Of a stretch of 64,000 bases of DNA, positions 44,236 through 52,534 are shown piece after piece. The stretch is from positions 1-64,000 of the forward strand of contig JANOVM010000036.1 in the NCBI GenBank assembly GCA_031417395.1. Direction: 5' to 3'. This DNA is from JADKIH01 sp031417395 (GTDB lineage Bacteria > Bacteroidota > Bacteroidia > AKYH767-A > 2013-40CM-41-45). A model generated the notes under the pieces. That model was not told the DNA's origin, ran no database searches, and was given only the letters and a program-made list of their open reading frames with translations. How positions within the stretch are numbered: the first letter of the stretch is position 1; each line of letters begins with the position of its first letter. Made by a program: the position numbers and the translations under genes.

Positions 44236-44300
44236 AAAGGTAATAAGATAGTTTGTGAGTTAGTTCATTTCGTTACTAAGCTAATAAGGTTTTATATTCC
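44236..44300 (+). repeat. GGTAATAAGG-type dispersed repeat, copy 1
   Basis: The unit has two AAGGTAATAAGG-like boxes ~42 bp apart separated by a TTAGTTCxTTTxGTTACTAAG-type middle and followed by TTTATATTCC. Other copies: 58850-58912 (same strand) and 58650-58713 and 59019-59076 (opposite strand). It lies just after the terminal repeat of copy B, so the two repeat types may belong to one larger element. Confidence 0.6.
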
Positions 44301-44800
44301 GAAAACAATAGAAATAGTAGATTAATATTCCAATAAATTAAAATCTGCTTTATTATTTTATTAATATTATCTGGTATATCGTTTTTAAGGAACCCCTTTT
44401 TCCTGCGAATAATTGTAATATTTTCACCTGAATTGGGTGAAGAAAGAGGTTGGATTTATGTCATGGTTTATGCCATTGTTTTTAAAGTGACATTTTAGAA
44501 ACCTCTAAAAAGCCTATAAATAGGGCATTTCAGGGGTATTTATTTTTTGTGAAAGGTGTAAATTTAATTTTCTATCCTAAATCTCTGTAGACCTTTGTAA
44601 AATTAAAGGACTAGGGCAAATCGTGCTCAAAAGCCCTGTGAATCCTGAGAAGTTCAAGAACATTGATGCAAATTATTTAATTAATTAATTTATGTAAGGT
44701 ATTCATAGAATTAAATAATAAATATATAATCAAAATTACAATTTCCGGAAATACAGGAAATGGCTTGCAACATTATAAGGAAGTAATTGTTTAATTAAAA

Positions 44801-44826
44801 CGGACTCTTCAAAATCAAGGAGTCCG
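44801..44826 (+). promoter_or_regulatory. Hairpin directly upstream of a two-gene surface-protein operon
   Basis: CGGACTC (44801-44807) pairs perfectly with GAGTCCG (44820-44826) around a 12-nt loop, and two further T-A pairs with a bulged G extend it. It ends 10-31 bp before the possible start codons at 44837 (TTG), 44843 and 44858. There is no T-run, so it is not a terminator; control of translation or mRNA stability is possible. Confidence 0.45.
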
Positions 44827-44857
44827 GAATCTAAATTTGAAAATGGTCGAAAAATTC

Positions 44858-45220
44858 ATGAAAAAAAATCATAAAAGTAATTTGAAACTTTACTTTAATA
44901 TCGTGTTTTTATTTCTTGGATTGTATGGAACGGTGAATGCTCAGCAGAGTCAGGGTTTACCCGGAGGCATGCAATTGAAAACATATCGGTCGTATGAGTT
45001 ATCGGCTGAAGCTAATGCATTCATGTGCCCGTTTCTTTCGCCGAAATACATGCAAAGGATTCATTCAATCGATTCCTGCAATGTCTGGCGCACGGACGAT
45101 CTGGTAATTCATGTTGAATTTACTGTACCAATTACAAACATGAAAGAACAACTTTTGGTAGCTGCCGAGAAAACGGGATACGAAAGAAAAAATATTATTG
45201 TCAGGGAGATCATAAAATAA
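44858..45220 (+). CDS. Small exported protein of unknown function
   Basis: About 120 residues from ATG 44858, giving signal peptide MKKNHKSNLKLYFNIVFLFLGLYGTVNAQ (cleaved after Ala). Alternative in-frame starts are ATG 44843 and TTG 44837. The mature part is ~90 residues with two Cys (FMCPFLSPKY and DSCNVW) and a ferredoxin-like alternation (DLVIHVEFTVPITNMKEQLLVAAEKTGYERKNIIVREIIK). The residues CPF-x5-Y and the final VREI pattern recall small heavy-metal-associated-like folds, but no CxxC is present. Its stop precedes the next ATG by one base, so the two genes are translationally linked. Confidence 0.65.
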   Translation: MKKNHKSNLKLYFNIVFLFLGLYGTVNAQQSQGLPGGMQLKTYRSYELSAEANAFMCPFLSPKYMQRIHSIDSCNVWRTDDLVIHVEFTVPITNMKEQLLVAAEKTGYERKNIIVREIIK

Positions 45221-45221
45221 A

Positions 45222-47798
45222 ATGCGTTTTAGAATTTTACTTATATTTTCTTTATTTACTATTTGTGCCTCCGCACAGGTAAATACTTTTTATAGAAAAT
45301 ATAATCTTTCCGGAATGCAGGGTTCGCTCGGACTAATAAGTCTGCCTGATGGTGGATTTGTTGGGACCGGTCAGCACGAAGGAAATGGCAGCGCAGGCGA
45401 TTGCGATGTTTACGTTTACCGTGTGGATGCCTGCGGAGCATTGGTATGGATGAGACTCATCGGCACACCGGCCATTGAAGGGGGTAAGAGCATTCACCTG
45501 AAAAACAATAATCATCTTCTCGTTGTTGGTTTATACAATTCAAAGGGAATGATTATTGAGTTGGACATAAACGGAAATCTTTTATGGGAGAAGCGATATA
45601 ATAATACAAGCTGGACGCTTTCCATAGACGAATGCGCAAATGGAGATCTGGTAGTTACTACTATGACTGTAACCGGAGAGTTTGGCTTAATGAGATGCGA
45701 CTCCATGGGAAGCGTTTTATGGTCAAAGACAATTACCGGATTAGGCGATTATCCAATTACGGCTCTTGTACAGAGCAATGGAAATATTTTTATTAACTCA
45801 ACGTATAATATTCCCGGAAAAGATTTTTCAGCCATGATGCTTGACTCAACAGGTAACTTGATCTGGGGCAAGACATATGGAGGCGTTGGTTATGCAGAGA
45901 TAGATTACCAGAGCTGGGGATCGAAAGCTATATATGATGCTTCAGACAGTTCATTTGTCATTATTGGTCAAACATCAGTAGCTGGTAGTGATGATATACT
46001 TTGTGCAAAGCTTAGCAAAAACGATGGCAGTGTAATCTGGTCACGAATAATCGGTGATGCAGGATCGGAGCAAGCAAGAGATATTGTCAAGACTGCAAAT
46101 GGATATGCTATTATTGGGAATACAAATAGTTATCCTGCATTAATAGCATCGAATCCTGCTGTATTGGCAGAAGATATGTTGGAACGTGATATCTTATTAT
46201 TAAATCTAGATACTGTTGGAAGATTCATTTGGGCTAAAACCTACGGAGGAATGGAAAGGGACAAAGGCATCGGACTACGCTTCAACGACGATCATACTTT
46301 TTTAATTAATGCATATACTACATCTCCTGTCTTCGGAAATTTTGATCTTTCTATGGATCCTCTTTTTATCAGGACAGATTCTGTTGGAGTAGTTTGCTGT
46401 CAGTACAATTCTCCTCTAATAACCGATTCAGCTATAGTACTTTCAATTGATTCGGCCGGGTCTGTTGCTCCGGGAATAATTACAGACAGTATATCGGCCT
46501 CTGTTGTTTCACCTTATTTCCCAACAGATGCATTTACATGTTTGTCATGCAGTACTGTTCCCATATTTCAAGCCAGTGATACAGTGGTTTGTGTAAACGA
46601 TACTGTCAATTTTTTCAATATAACAACTATGGGATTAGTATGTATGCAAAAATGGAATATTGATGGAATCCTGTATAGTGGGGATATTGATACCATACGT
46701 TATTCATTCAACACTCCGGGAGTTTATCCGATTAAATTATATTCTGATTGCGGTGGTTCAACAGATACTTTCAAGGTGAATATACGCGTGAGTCCTAAAC
46801 CGGTTTGCAGCTTTACAGGCAATGATAAATGTTTTACTGAAGTTACAGATTTTGTAAATAACTCAAGTATTTCATCAGGTTCTGTTGCTTCGTGGAATTG
46901 GGATTTTGGAGATGGCAATACATCTAATTTATTTAGTCCGTCACATACCTATAGCTTAACGGGAAATTTTAATGTTCGGTTGTCGGCTATTTCAGATTAC
47001 AATTGTGCGAATACTATTACGAATAATGTTAATGTTTATCCTGTACCTATTGCTTCATTTACCGGAGCAGGAGTATGTTTGACAGACTCACTTCATCTTT
47101 TTAATAATTCTCTGGCTCCCTTTCCAATTACATCCTATACATGGTTTTTTGATGGCAGTGCGCAAACAAATAATAGAAATGCTTCTCATTTATTTCAGAC
47201 ACCCGGCAGTCATACAGTCGATCTTAAAATAACCGATATTCATGGCTGCTCTGATATATATTCCAATGCCATTAGTGTTTATCCAATGCCAACTGCGCTC
47301 TTTGAACTTCCCTCCAATTGCGACGTTCTTCCTTTTGCTAAATTTGTAAATAATTCATCGAACAGTGTTTCATGGTTTTGGGATTTTGGCGACGAAAAAT
47401 ATTCTACCGATTTTTCTCCTATTCACCAATTTGGTTATACAGGTTTTTTTAAAGTCAGTTTGCTTGCAGTAACAGATAAAGGATGTGTCGACTCAATTTC
47501 AGGTACTCTTGAGGTAGATGAGTTTTATAATTTCTGGATTCCAAATGCTTTCACACCCAATAACGATGAAATGAACGATGTCTTCATTCCTAAAACAGAA
47601 GGAGTAACAAAATTCAAAATGGACATTTACGATCGATGGGGACTTTTAATTTATACGACAGATGATGTTTTAAAAGGATGGGATTCTACAATAAACGGAA
47701 AACAGGCACAGGAAGATGTTTATGTATATAGAATAAATGTTACGGATGTTTGTGATAAGGTGCATACGTATGTTGGCCATTTTTCACTTTTGCATTGA
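45222..47798 (+). CDS. PKD-domain surface protein with T9SS type B (gliding-motility-associated) C-terminal domain
   Basis: An 858-residue exported protein. Signal peptide 1-18 (ending CASA, Q). Residues of ~20-400 form a propeller-like region with repeats such as LPDGGFVGTGQ and NGDLVVTT. Three or four PKD domains follow (~450-770; SVASWNWDFGDGNTSNLFSPSHTYSLTGNFNVRLSAIS in pieces, and SVSWFWDFGDEKYS). The end is a CHU_C/type B domain (FWIPNAFTPNNDEMNDVF, then FKMDIYDRWGLLIYTTDD, then YVYRINVTD), which directs T9SS export and surface attachment of adhesins. It is translationally coupled to the small gene in front. Confidence 0.92.
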   Translation: MRFRILLIFSLFTICASAQVNTFYRKYNLSGMQGSLGLISLPDGGFVGTGQHEGNGSAGDCDVYVYRVDACGALVWMRLIGTPAIEGGKSIHLKNNNHLLVVGLYNSKGMIIELDINGNLLWEKRYNNTSWTLSIDECANGDLVVTTMTVTGEFGLMRCDSMGSVLWSKTITGLGDYPITALVQSNGNIFINSTYNIPGKDFSAMMLDSTGNLIWGKTYGGVGYAEIDYQSWGSKAIYDASDSSFVIIGQTSVAGSDDILCAKLSKNDGSVIWSRIIGDAGSEQARDIVKTANGYAIIGNTNSYPALIASNPAVLAEDMLERDILLLNLDTVGRFIWAKTYGGMERDKGIGLRFNDDHTFLINAYTTSPVFGNFDLSMDPLFIRTDSVGVVCCQYNSPLITDSAIVLSIDSAGSVAPGIITDSISASVVSPYFPTDAFTCLSCSTVPIFQASDTVVCVNDTVNFFNITTMGLVCMQKWNIDGILYSGDIDTIRYSFNTPGVYPIKLYSDCGGSTDTFKVNIRVSPKPVCSFTGNDKCFTEVTDFVNNSSISSGSVASWNWDFGDGNTSNLFSPSHTYSLTGNFNVRLSAISDYNCANTITNNVNVYPVPIASFTGAGVCLTDSLHLFNNSLAPFPITSYTWFFDGSAQTNNRNASHLFQTPGSHTVDLKITDIHGCSDIYSNAISVYPMPTALFELPSNCDVLPFAKFVNNSSNSVSWFWDFGDEKYSTDFSPIHQFGYTGFFKVSLLAVTDKGCVDSISGTLEVDEFYNFWIPNAFTPNNDEMNDVFIPKTEGVTKFKMDIYDRWGLLIYTTDDVLKGWDSTINGKQAQEDVYVYRINVTDVCDKVHTYVGHFSLLH

Positions 47799-48433
47799 TG
47801 AAATTAATTTAACAATCATTTTTTTTAATTTTTATTTTGTGCCTTTCGCAAAAAAATACACCTATCGGGAAGTCAACCGGTAGATTAAATAGCAATAGCA
47901 ATGAAGGCTTTCTAAAGTGCGTTTCATGACGGAATGAAATTGAGTTACCATTTCCTGCATGACTATTAAGTGTTGTGGAGATTAATTGGTCAATTTTTCA
48001 ATTTTAATGACTGTTGATAACTTTATTTGACATTCATAGTTTTATTTCCGTCAATTTGTATAAATTTTTTATTCAATTATGAAATTCGTTTCCTCGTTTC
48101 CTCGTTTCCTCGTTTCCTCGTTTCCTCGTTTCCTCGTTTCCTCGTTTCCTCGTTTCCTCGTTTCCTCGTTTCCTCGTTTCCTCGTTTCCTCGTTTCCTCG
48201 TTTGTTATATGGAAAGCAAGTCGTTAGAAATAAATTTTCTTGCTTGTGTTTTTTTAAGGAAAGGTCACTAAATCATTTATTTCGTTCAATTGTTTTCGTT
48301 GATACCTCTTAGTTTATAAAGGATATTTCCTTTTCACAGTGATATATAAAATAATTAAAACTGTAATAAAGGAAACATGGATTATTGTTTCTATTTAAAT
48401 CTATTTTGGTATAAACGTTTTAAAAATAAAATT
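47799..48433. other. Intergenic region with an 8-bp tandem repeat
   Basis: About 635 bp. A hairpin-like CTATCGG/CCGGTAG pair lies near 47866-47886. An 8-bp tandem array occupies 48087-48203. Frames such as 48079-48312 and 48027-48227 read through the array, giving SFPRFLV repeats, but there is no support that they are genes. The final ~130 bp precede the beta-helix gene. Confidence 0.6.
48087..48203 (+). repeat. Perfect 8-bp tandem array (14 full copies of CGTTTCCT)
   Basis: 117 bp made of CGTTTCCT units without visible interruption: 14 complete copies plus five bases. Because 8 is not a multiple of 3, gain or loss of a unit shifts any reading frame across it. It sits ~230 bp upstream of the beta-helix surface-protein gene. 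Such arrays vary by slipped-strand mispairing. Confidence 0.95.
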
Positions 48434-50977
48434 ATGAAAAAGTTAACTTTGAAAACCCTGTTTTTATTAATACTACTAATAAAGTGTGAATTGGTTTTGT
48501 CACAAGTGTGCGCAGCAGGAAGTTGTTCTTCATCATTGAGTGGAACTTTAAGTAGTGGTACCTATAGTAATACTGCTTATTGCGTTTCAGGAAATTTAAC
48601 TATTGACGGAGTAGTTTCATTTACCGGTTGTACTTTATACATGCAGAATGGAGCGAATATTACGGTAAATTCTAATAAAAAATTAACATTTAATAATACT
48701 CATGTACTTTCCTGTGATCAAACTAATGTATGGGCCGGAATTCATCTTTGGAATGGATCAAATTTAGGATCATATCCCAGATCATTGGAAATTGTTAATG
48801 GTTCAATTATGGAAGACGCTGATATATTAATATGGAATGCATCATCAAATGGAATACTTATTGAAAATTCATTTCTAAATAAAAACAATACTGCAATTTA
48901 TTTTGATGGCGCAAATACATCAACAAGTACATTAGAAATGTATGGAACACAAATTACTTGTTATGCAACAAGTAATAACCCTTCTACGCGGGGGCCATAT
49001 GTACTAGCTCCTTACAATGATGAGTCGACATTTGGAATTTTCGGAAGTGAGAGTGGCAGTAAAATCATTGGCGATGGTTCAAAAAATACGAATTTGTTTG
49101 ATAATTTAACAACAGCTATTTACGGATATAATATGAATTTACAAATTCAGAATAATTCTTTCGACTATTGCGGATTCACAAACACTTCGAATAGTTCTTA
49201 CCCTTACGTAATATCTGTTGAAAATGCAGGAAGTGTAAACAACCTTTTAATTGGTGGCGCAAGTCCTTCTGATGGAAATTCATTCTCTAATTCACAGTAT
49301 TGGGGGATCAATGTATTGAATCGAACAAATACTATAATTCAAAATAATTATTTTAATGAAGTAGAGAAGCCGATTAAAATCCAAAACATACAATCTTCCG
49401 GAAACATTGCTTTTCCAATAAGCATTGATATTAGTTTTAACACTTTATTTAAATTTGACATGGGAATACAACTCTATCGATGTCAAAAAGTAAGTAGCGG
49501 AATCATTCAGTATAATTATTTTAATCCATCTGATGACTTATCGTATAATTCTACTTTAGGTATTGATTTAAATAATTCAAATATTTATCAACAGAATGTT
49601 TATATAAATAATAATGAAATTCGAAACTGCCGCACTGCAATAAGAGCAAATAACCTGTCAACTAATTTTGGAATTATTGATAATGAAATTTATATACATA
49701 ACAGCGCCCCGGCCACTCAATATACAGGAATGGAATTGATAAATATTCTTGGAGCTAATGTTCAGGGAAATAATATTCATAACCTTCATACAAGTATTTA
49801 TAACAGGGTCATTGGTGTTCGGGCAAATAGATATACTTTTGGTAAAATAAATTATAATACTTTTGATAATACAGGTACTGCTTATAGAGGTATTCATTCC
49901 ATTGGTGTAAATAATGGAACTCAGTTTGAATGTAATCTGCCCTCGTCCTGTCCGGAGGCATTTTATTTTGGTACAACAAATTCGCCTAGTTTTATTAATG
50001 ATCAGGGAGGTTCATCAGCGACAAATGACAATTCGTTTAATCCACTTAATAATTCATATTATAGAATGCAAGGTGCAGTCGCTGCGACTGCTCGTTGGTA
50101 CTATAAAGGGACTTCAAGTACCGGAAATGAAACATTCCCCTATTCAAATGTATTTTTAATTACTCCCAATCTGACATCTGTAGATAATAGCCAATGTAAC
50201 GTAAATTTATTTTTGGTAAGGGAACGTGATATTGACCCAATAATAAATGGAAGTTATTCATTTGAAGAAAATGAAGATGAGTATTGGTACAATTTAAAAG
50301 CAGAGCTATTTCGCTACTTAATAATAAATGATGAGTATTTAGATAATGAAATATATATAACTTGGTTTGATGAACAGGATAATTCCAATCTTGCTAAGTT
50401 AATTAGGCTTGAAAACATTGCATTTGATTCAGATCCTGCATCTGAAGAAGAATTTGATGAAATTATTGCTACAGCAATTTCTGATTTAGAAAATATCACT
50501 CCTGACAATCAAATTGAAGAAAATAAAATATTATACTTGGGGCTTGTGCTCAATAAAATTTTGCAGAATATTGAATTGTCCTCTGGAGACTTATTCGACC
50601 TTGGAGAAATAGCCTGTCAAAATAGTATTTTAGGCGGTGAGGCAGTGTTGTGGGCCAGATCGTATTTGAATTTGGATATTGATGATGAAGATGGATGTGA
50701 ATCAAAAATTGGAAGAACTGTATCTAATTCAACTAATGAACCTAAAGGCGTTTCCATATACCCGAACCCTTCAAATGGAGAAATAAATATAACCTCAAGC
50801 GATTTGGAATATAATTTGGAAGTTTACGATATTCTTGGTAATTTAACAACAAAGTTTAGCGTTTCAAGTGGAAATAAGGAATATCAGTTTCACCTAAAAG
50901 AAGGATTTTATGTTTATAATTTAATAGCTATTGGAGAAAGCAAATCAATTATTGGAAAATTAATAATTTCAAAATAG
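48434..50977 (+). CDS. Secreted parallel beta-helix protein with T9SS type A sorting domain
   Basis: About 847 residues from ATG 48434 (an in-frame ATG at 48377 would give a longer, less typical leader). Signal peptide: MKKLTLKTLFLLILLIKCELVLSQ. Residues of ~40-560 have short repeated strands with N-ladders (LEIVNGSIMEDADILIWNASSNGILIENSFLNKNNTAIYF in pieces; NNSFDYCGFTN; IQNNYFNEVEKPIKI), typical of a right-handed parallel beta-helix of the pectate-lyase-like or NosD type. A helical segment (~600-770, EENEDEYWYNLKAEL...) and a sorting domain (VSIYPNPSNGEINI to IGKLIISK) follow. No catalytic residues can be assigned; binding to glycans is possible. Confidence 0.88.
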   Translation: MKKLTLKTLFLLILLIKCELVLSQVCAAGSCSSSLSGTLSSGTYSNTAYCVSGNLTIDGVVSFTGCTLYMQNGANITVNSNKKLTFNNTHVLSCDQTNVWAGIHLWNGSNLGSYPRSLEIVNGSIMEDADILIWNASSNGILIENSFLNKNNTAIYFDGANTSTSTLEMYGTQITCYATSNNPSTRGPYVLAPYNDESTFGIFGSESGSKIIGDGSKNTNLFDNLTTAIYGYNMNLQIQNNSFDYCGFTNTSNSSYPYVISVENAGSVNNLLIGGASPSDGNSFSNSQYWGINVLNRTNTIIQNNYFNEVEKPIKIQNIQSSGNIAFPISIDISFNTLFKFDMGIQLYRCQKVSSGIIQYNYFNPSDDLSYNSTLGIDLNNSNIYQQNVYINNNEIRNCRTAIRANNLSTNFGIIDNEIYIHNSAPATQYTGMELINILGANVQGNNIHNLHTSIYNRVIGVRANRYTFGKINYNTFDNTGTAYRGIHSIGVNNGTQFECNLPSSCPEAFYFGTTNSPSFINDQGGSSATNDNSFNPLNNSYYRMQGAVAATARWYYKGTSSTGNETFPYSNVFLITPNLTSVDNSQCNVNLFLVRERDIDPIINGSYSFEENEDEYWYNLKAELFRYLIINDEYLDNEIYITWFDEQDNSNLAKLIRLENIAFDSDPASEEEFDEIIATAISDLENITPDNQIEENKILYLGLVLNKILQNIELSSGDLFDLGEIACQNSILGGEAVLWARSYLNLDIDDEDGCESKIGRTVSNSTNEPKGVSIYPNPSNGEINITSSDLEYNLEVYDILGNLTTKFSVSSGNKEYQFHLKEGFYVYNLIAIGESKSIIGKLIISK

Positions 50978-50983
50978 TATTCA

Positions 50984-52450
50984 TTGAAAAAATATTTATT
51001 GTCATTTTTTATTATATTCAATTTGCATTCTGTAAATGGACAGGATTGGGGTCGGTATTGGTGCTTTGGAGATAGTGCAGGAATTGATTTTTCAAACCCA
51101 GCAGTACCGACTCCATTCGAATCATATATGGACAATGCGTGGTCGTGTGCTTCTATCGGTGACAGTGCTCACGGTTTATTTTTTTATGCACATAGTTTTT
51201 ATTGGCCAAGGTGGTTACAAGGCACTTTACTAACGACCGCTGTTCATAATAAATACCACTCTTTGATGGATAATGGCGATTCTTTAATAGGAGATATGCA
51301 CGATGGCATGACAATATTTCCTAAGCCTAATAGTCAAAATTTATTTTACTTAATTCAAATAACATTTTCAACTTATGCCGGAGTGTACTATTCCATTATA
51401 GATCCATATTATAATCTAGATACTGGCATCGTAATTCAAAAAAATATTAAATTAACACTTTCCGATAATAAAATACAAGGAGGAATAAATGCCGTAAGGC
51501 ATGGAAATGGTAGAGACTGGTGGTTAATATGTAGGAATTGGGATAATTCTAACCGATGGAATTCATTTCTTTTTACACCTGACTCAATAATTGGTCCATT
51601 TGAGTATAATGTAGGGACTAATGGTAACAGTGACGGTGGCAGTATCAGTATTTCGAAGGCAGGAGATAAAATTGCATTAGCAAGTTATTCAGGATTTATA
51701 GAAACATACAACTTTGATCGTTGTAGTGGTGTAATTAGTACACCTGTTAAAATTACCCTGCCAATTCCAAATCCATATTATTTTGGATGTGAGTTTTCAC
51801 CCAATGGTAATTTATTGTATGTCTCCGTTACGGATAATATTTTTGGTGATTCTTTAAGGTTATATCAATTTGATATTACAAACTCCAATCCGGGAAGTAC
51901 TGTTCAGAAATTGTATTGTGAAAAAGTTCCGGCAAGTGGCGGTATGCTAAAGCGGGGACCGGATGATAAAATATATTTCACATGCTTATATGAATATGGC
52001 TGGAGGTATGCGGATACTTGCAGAAATATTTATAATGAAAATCTTGGAGTGATTAACAACCCTGATATATACGGCACAGGATGTAATTTTTCTCCTTTTA
52101 GCTTTTACTTAGGAGGAAAAAGAACGTATTGGAATTTACCTAACAACCCAAACTTTCTGCTTGGCCCGATGTATGGATCAGCATGCGACAGTTTATCAAC
52201 AGGAATTGATCCTGTTGCTGTCAAACAGTCGATAGCCATTTTCCCTAATCCGTGCAATGACATATTAAGTGCTGTAGGAAATATTCCCTCGAATTCAGAC
52301 TTCAAAATATTCGACTACGAGGGAAGTCTACTTAAAGAGGGTAAGACGAAAAATTTATTTTTAAGTATTGATGTTTCCGGTTTTGTAAATGGTGTTTATT
52401 ATTTATCGATTAATAGTACGTTATTTAGAAAATTTATCGTAATGCATTAA
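50984..52450 (+). CDS. Secreted propeller-like protein with T9SS type A sorting domain
   Basis: A 488-residue exported protein starting at TTG 50984 (MKKYLLSFFIIFNLHSVNGQ signal peptide); no closer ATG gives a signal. The start is 6 bp after the stop of the beta-helix gene, so they form an operon. The body (~20-400) alternates Trp/Phe-rich strands (WGRYWCFGDSAGIDFSN; CASIGDSAHGLFFYAHS; GNLLYVSVTDNIFGD; GPDDKIYFTC), a pattern I recognise as a WD40-like surface family in Bacteroidota. A sorting domain ends it (IAIFPNPCNDILSAVG to LFRKFIVMH). No catalytic motif is seen. Confidence 0.83.
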   Translation: MKKYLLSFFIIFNLHSVNGQDWGRYWCFGDSAGIDFSNPAVPTPFESYMDNAWSCASIGDSAHGLFFYAHSFYWPRWLQGTLLTTAVHNKYHSLMDNGDSLIGDMHDGMTIFPKPNSQNLFYLIQITFSTYAGVYYSIIDPYYNLDTGIVIQKNIKLTLSDNKIQGGINAVRHGNGRDWWLICRNWDNSNRWNSFLFTPDSIIGPFEYNVGTNGNSDGGSISISKAGDKIALASYSGFIETYNFDRCSGVISTPVKITLPIPNPYYFGCEFSPNGNLLYVSVTDNIFGDSLRLYQFDITNSNPGSTVQKLYCEKVPASGGMLKRGPDDKIYFTCLYEYGWRYADTCRNIYNENLGVINNPDIYGTGCNFSPFSFYLGGKRTYWNLPNNPNFLLGPMYGSACDSLSTGIDPVAVKQSIAIFPNPCNDILSAVGNIPSNSDFKIFDYEGSLLKEGKTKNLFLSIDVSGFVNGVYYLSINSTLFRKFIVMH

Positions 52451-52534
52451 AATCATCTTTATTCTATAATTTGATTTTTCATATTTTTTGTTTAATTGGC
52501 TAATTAATTAACAGATTTATTAATTATTATTATT

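Larger units (their letters stand above)
43498..44857. other. Repeat-rich intergenic island
   Basis: About 1.36 kb without a credible intact gene. It holds a short relic frame (43516-43629), a 599-bp element with 31-bp terminal inverted repeats (43605-44203), a GGTAATAAGG-type repeat (44236-44300) and an upstream leader with a hairpin at 44801-44826. Frames up to 95 codons exist inside the repeats, but they are translations of REP units. The rest, 44305-44800, is AT-rich sequence with no recognised feature apart from a weak GGGC/GCCC hairpin near 44617-44635. Confidence 0.7.

Noticed and set aside
44059..44325. 88-codon frame in the same region
   Set aside because: It overlaps the repeats and starts in CCGAAGG units; no support as a protein.
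48027..48312. Two overlapping frames through the 8-bp array (SFPRFLV repeats)
   Set aside because: The encoded peptide is just the translation of the array; no signal or known domain, and both frames depend on array length.
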